8,007 nucleotides of DNA from Anaerolineales bacterium (GTDB lineage: Bacteria; Chloroflexota; Anaerolineae; Anaerolineales; UBA6663), in contig JAGOBN010000156.1 of NCBI GenBank assembly GCA_017999235.1, positions 1 to 8,007 on the forward strand, read 5' to 3'. The notes under the pieces were generated by a model that was not told the origin of the DNA, did no database searches, and was given only the letters and a program-made list of their open reading frames with translations. Of the stretch, positions 7,030-8,007 are shown one piece after another (position 1 is the stretch's first letter; every line of letters starts with the position of its first letter). Position numbers and translations under genes: made by a program.

Positions 7030-8007
7030 ATGAAGCGCCGGCCGGTCTTTCGCTGCTTGTCCGCAACTTGGCTTCGTCACTCGGCGGGTCTGCCGCTCTG
7101 GCATGGCGTGTTGATCCTGGCGGTGGCGCTCTCCGGTTGGTCGGCGCGCGCCCCGCGGCCAGCCCGGGCGGATGAGGCTGGACCCACCCCGCCGTTGCCC
7201 GGGGAGCCCACGGCCGCTCCATCCCTCACTGGCACACCCACCGGGGCGCCGCTCCTGGTCACCCCAACCATGGAGCTCTCCGCGACGCTGGCGGTGGAAG
7301 GGCCGACCGCGACCAGCCGGCCCTCGGCCACCGCCGCGCTGGAGGCCGGGGAGACTCCCGTGAGCCCCGCGACCCTGACGCTGACCCCGACCGGAGAGGC
7401 TGAACTGACCCCGGAGGCCACGGCGACTCTGACGCCGGCCCCACCCGGAGAGATCAGCCCGCTCCCGCCCTTGGAAACGTGGCTGCCCGCGCTGGAGACT
7501 CCGACCGCGGCCCCCGCGGCCACGTCCGCCGAGTCGCCTACGCCGGCCCCGGCCTCCAGCACGCCATCCGCGACCGGGCCCGCCCCGGCCGCGTCGGTGA
7601 CCCCTACCGAGGCCGCGCCGCCCACTCTGTTGCCTGAACCGTCGGCCACCTCCGCGCCGGCCGTCTACTTTGTGCTGCTCCCGCCGCCGGTGCTGCCCGA
7701 TCCGGCGGCGGCCGGCGCATTGGCGTCGATTGGCACCCTGCCCGCCACCAGCGTGCTTATCAGCCAGCTCTATGGCGGCGGCGGCAATGCCGGCGCGCCC
7801 CTCGCGCATGATTTTGTGGAACTGTATAACCTGAGCGCCGCCGGCGTGGACCTGGCCGGCTGGTCGCTGCAATACGCGACCGCCGCGGGCAGCGCCTGGC
7901 AAGTGCTGCCCCTGGCCGGCGTGGTGCCGCCCGGCGGCTTCTGGCTGATCGCGTTAGGGTCGGGAGGCGCCGCCGGCAGTCCGGGGCCGGCGCCCGACCT
8001 GACCTGG
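7030..8007 (+). CDS. Secreted protein with Pro/Thr/Ala-rich linker and lamin-tail domain, 3'-truncated
   Basis: The frame is open from ATG 7030 to the window end (326 codons), so the C terminus is missing. Residues 1-41 look like a secretion signal: a basic start MKRR, a hydrophobic core near 27-36 (VLILAVALSG), and cleavage likely after SARA (41) or ARA (47). Residues about 48-215 are a low-complexity linker rich in Pro, Thr, Ala and Ser, with repeated TPT and TPTP-like units, typical of spacers in exported proteins. From residue 242 comes a lamin-tail (LTD, immunoglobulin-like) domain: VLISQLYGGGGN at 242-253, then DFVELYN, GWSLQYA and PPGGFWLIALGSGGA. Such domains occur in surface proteins and beside extracellular nuclease or phosphatase domains; any catalytic domain would lie beyond the window. 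AGGGGG at 7021-7026 is a ribosome site only three bases from the ATG, a short spacing. Confidence 0.88.
   Translation, partial: MKRRPVFRCLSATWLRHSAGLPLWHGVLILAVALSGWSARAPRPARADEAGPTPPLPGEPTAAPSLTGTPTGAPLLVTPTMELSATLAVEGPTATSRPSATAALEAGETPVSPATLTLTPTGEAELTPEATATLTPAPPGEISPLPPLETWLPALETPTAAPAATSAESPTPAPASSTPSATGPAPAASVTPTEAAPPTLLPEPSATSAPAVYFVLLPPPVLPDPAAAGALASIGTLPATSVLISQLYGGGGNAGAPLAHDFVELYNLSAAGVDLAGWSLQYATAAGSAWQVLPLAGVVPPGGFWLIALGSGGAAGSPGPAPDLTW

Noticed and set aside
6888..7175. A 95-codon + strand frame between fprA and the lamin-tail gene
   Set aside because: It runs through the intrinsic terminator and then overlaps the lamin-tail gene in another frame, with no ribosome site or homology.
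7077..7680. Possible minisatellite or DNA tandem repeat in the linker region
   Set aside because: The Thr-Pro units recur at protein level, but the DNA spacing and codons vary with no fixed period, so it is a low-complexity coding region rather than a tandem DNA repeat.
7000..7902. A 300-codon Gly/Arg-rich - strand frame, and a 190-codon Gly/Ala/Val/Ser-rich one at 7077-7649
   Set aside because: Both are antisense readings of the Pro/Thr/Ala-rich linker, where low complexity removes stop codons. The + strand frame has a signal peptide and a recognisable domain.

Overview
The window is a GC-rich, gene-dense bacterial segment with every supported gene on the + strand. Several traits suggest a Chloroflexota (Chloroflexi) bacterium, perhaps Anaerolineae-like: a probable F420-type luciferase-like oxidoreductase, an adrenodoxin-reductase-type ferredoxin reductase, and a secreted protein with a Pro/Thr/Ala-rich linker in front of a lamin-tail domain. 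This placement is inferred from gene content and base composition, not from a marker gene.

Layout. Bases 3-722 hold the 3' part of an F420-dependent LLM oxidoreductase. Then come a patatin-like lipid hydrolase (766-1962), a 12-helix GPH/MelB-type MFS symporter (1987-3381), an M19 zinc dipeptidase with a TTG start (3443-4531), and an unrecognised four-helix membrane protein that overlaps it by four bases (4528-4977). Gaps between these genes are at most about 60 bases and no terminator is visible, so co-transcription is plausible. A consensus -10 box (4999-5004) preceded by a 12-bp palindrome begins a second unit: a two-CBS-domain protein (5034-5462) and, six bases later, an FprA-type ferredoxin/NADP+ reductase (5469-6884). 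That unit ends at a clear intrinsic terminator (6905-6940). The last gene starts at 7030 and runs off the right edge. It encodes a signal peptide, a long low-complexity linker and the start of a lamin-tail domain.

Function. The first block mixes hydrolysis and transport: a probable acyl hydrolase, a cation-coupled symporter and a dipeptidase. A shared pathway is not evident and may not exist. The CBS-FprA pair is more suggestive: a nucleotide-sensing module made with an enzyme that moves electrons between NADPH and ferredoxin. I see no CRISPR array, RNA gene, insertion sequence or prophage gene. Most of the window is ordinary chromosomal housekeeping and accessory metabolism, with no strong sign of a wholly new system.
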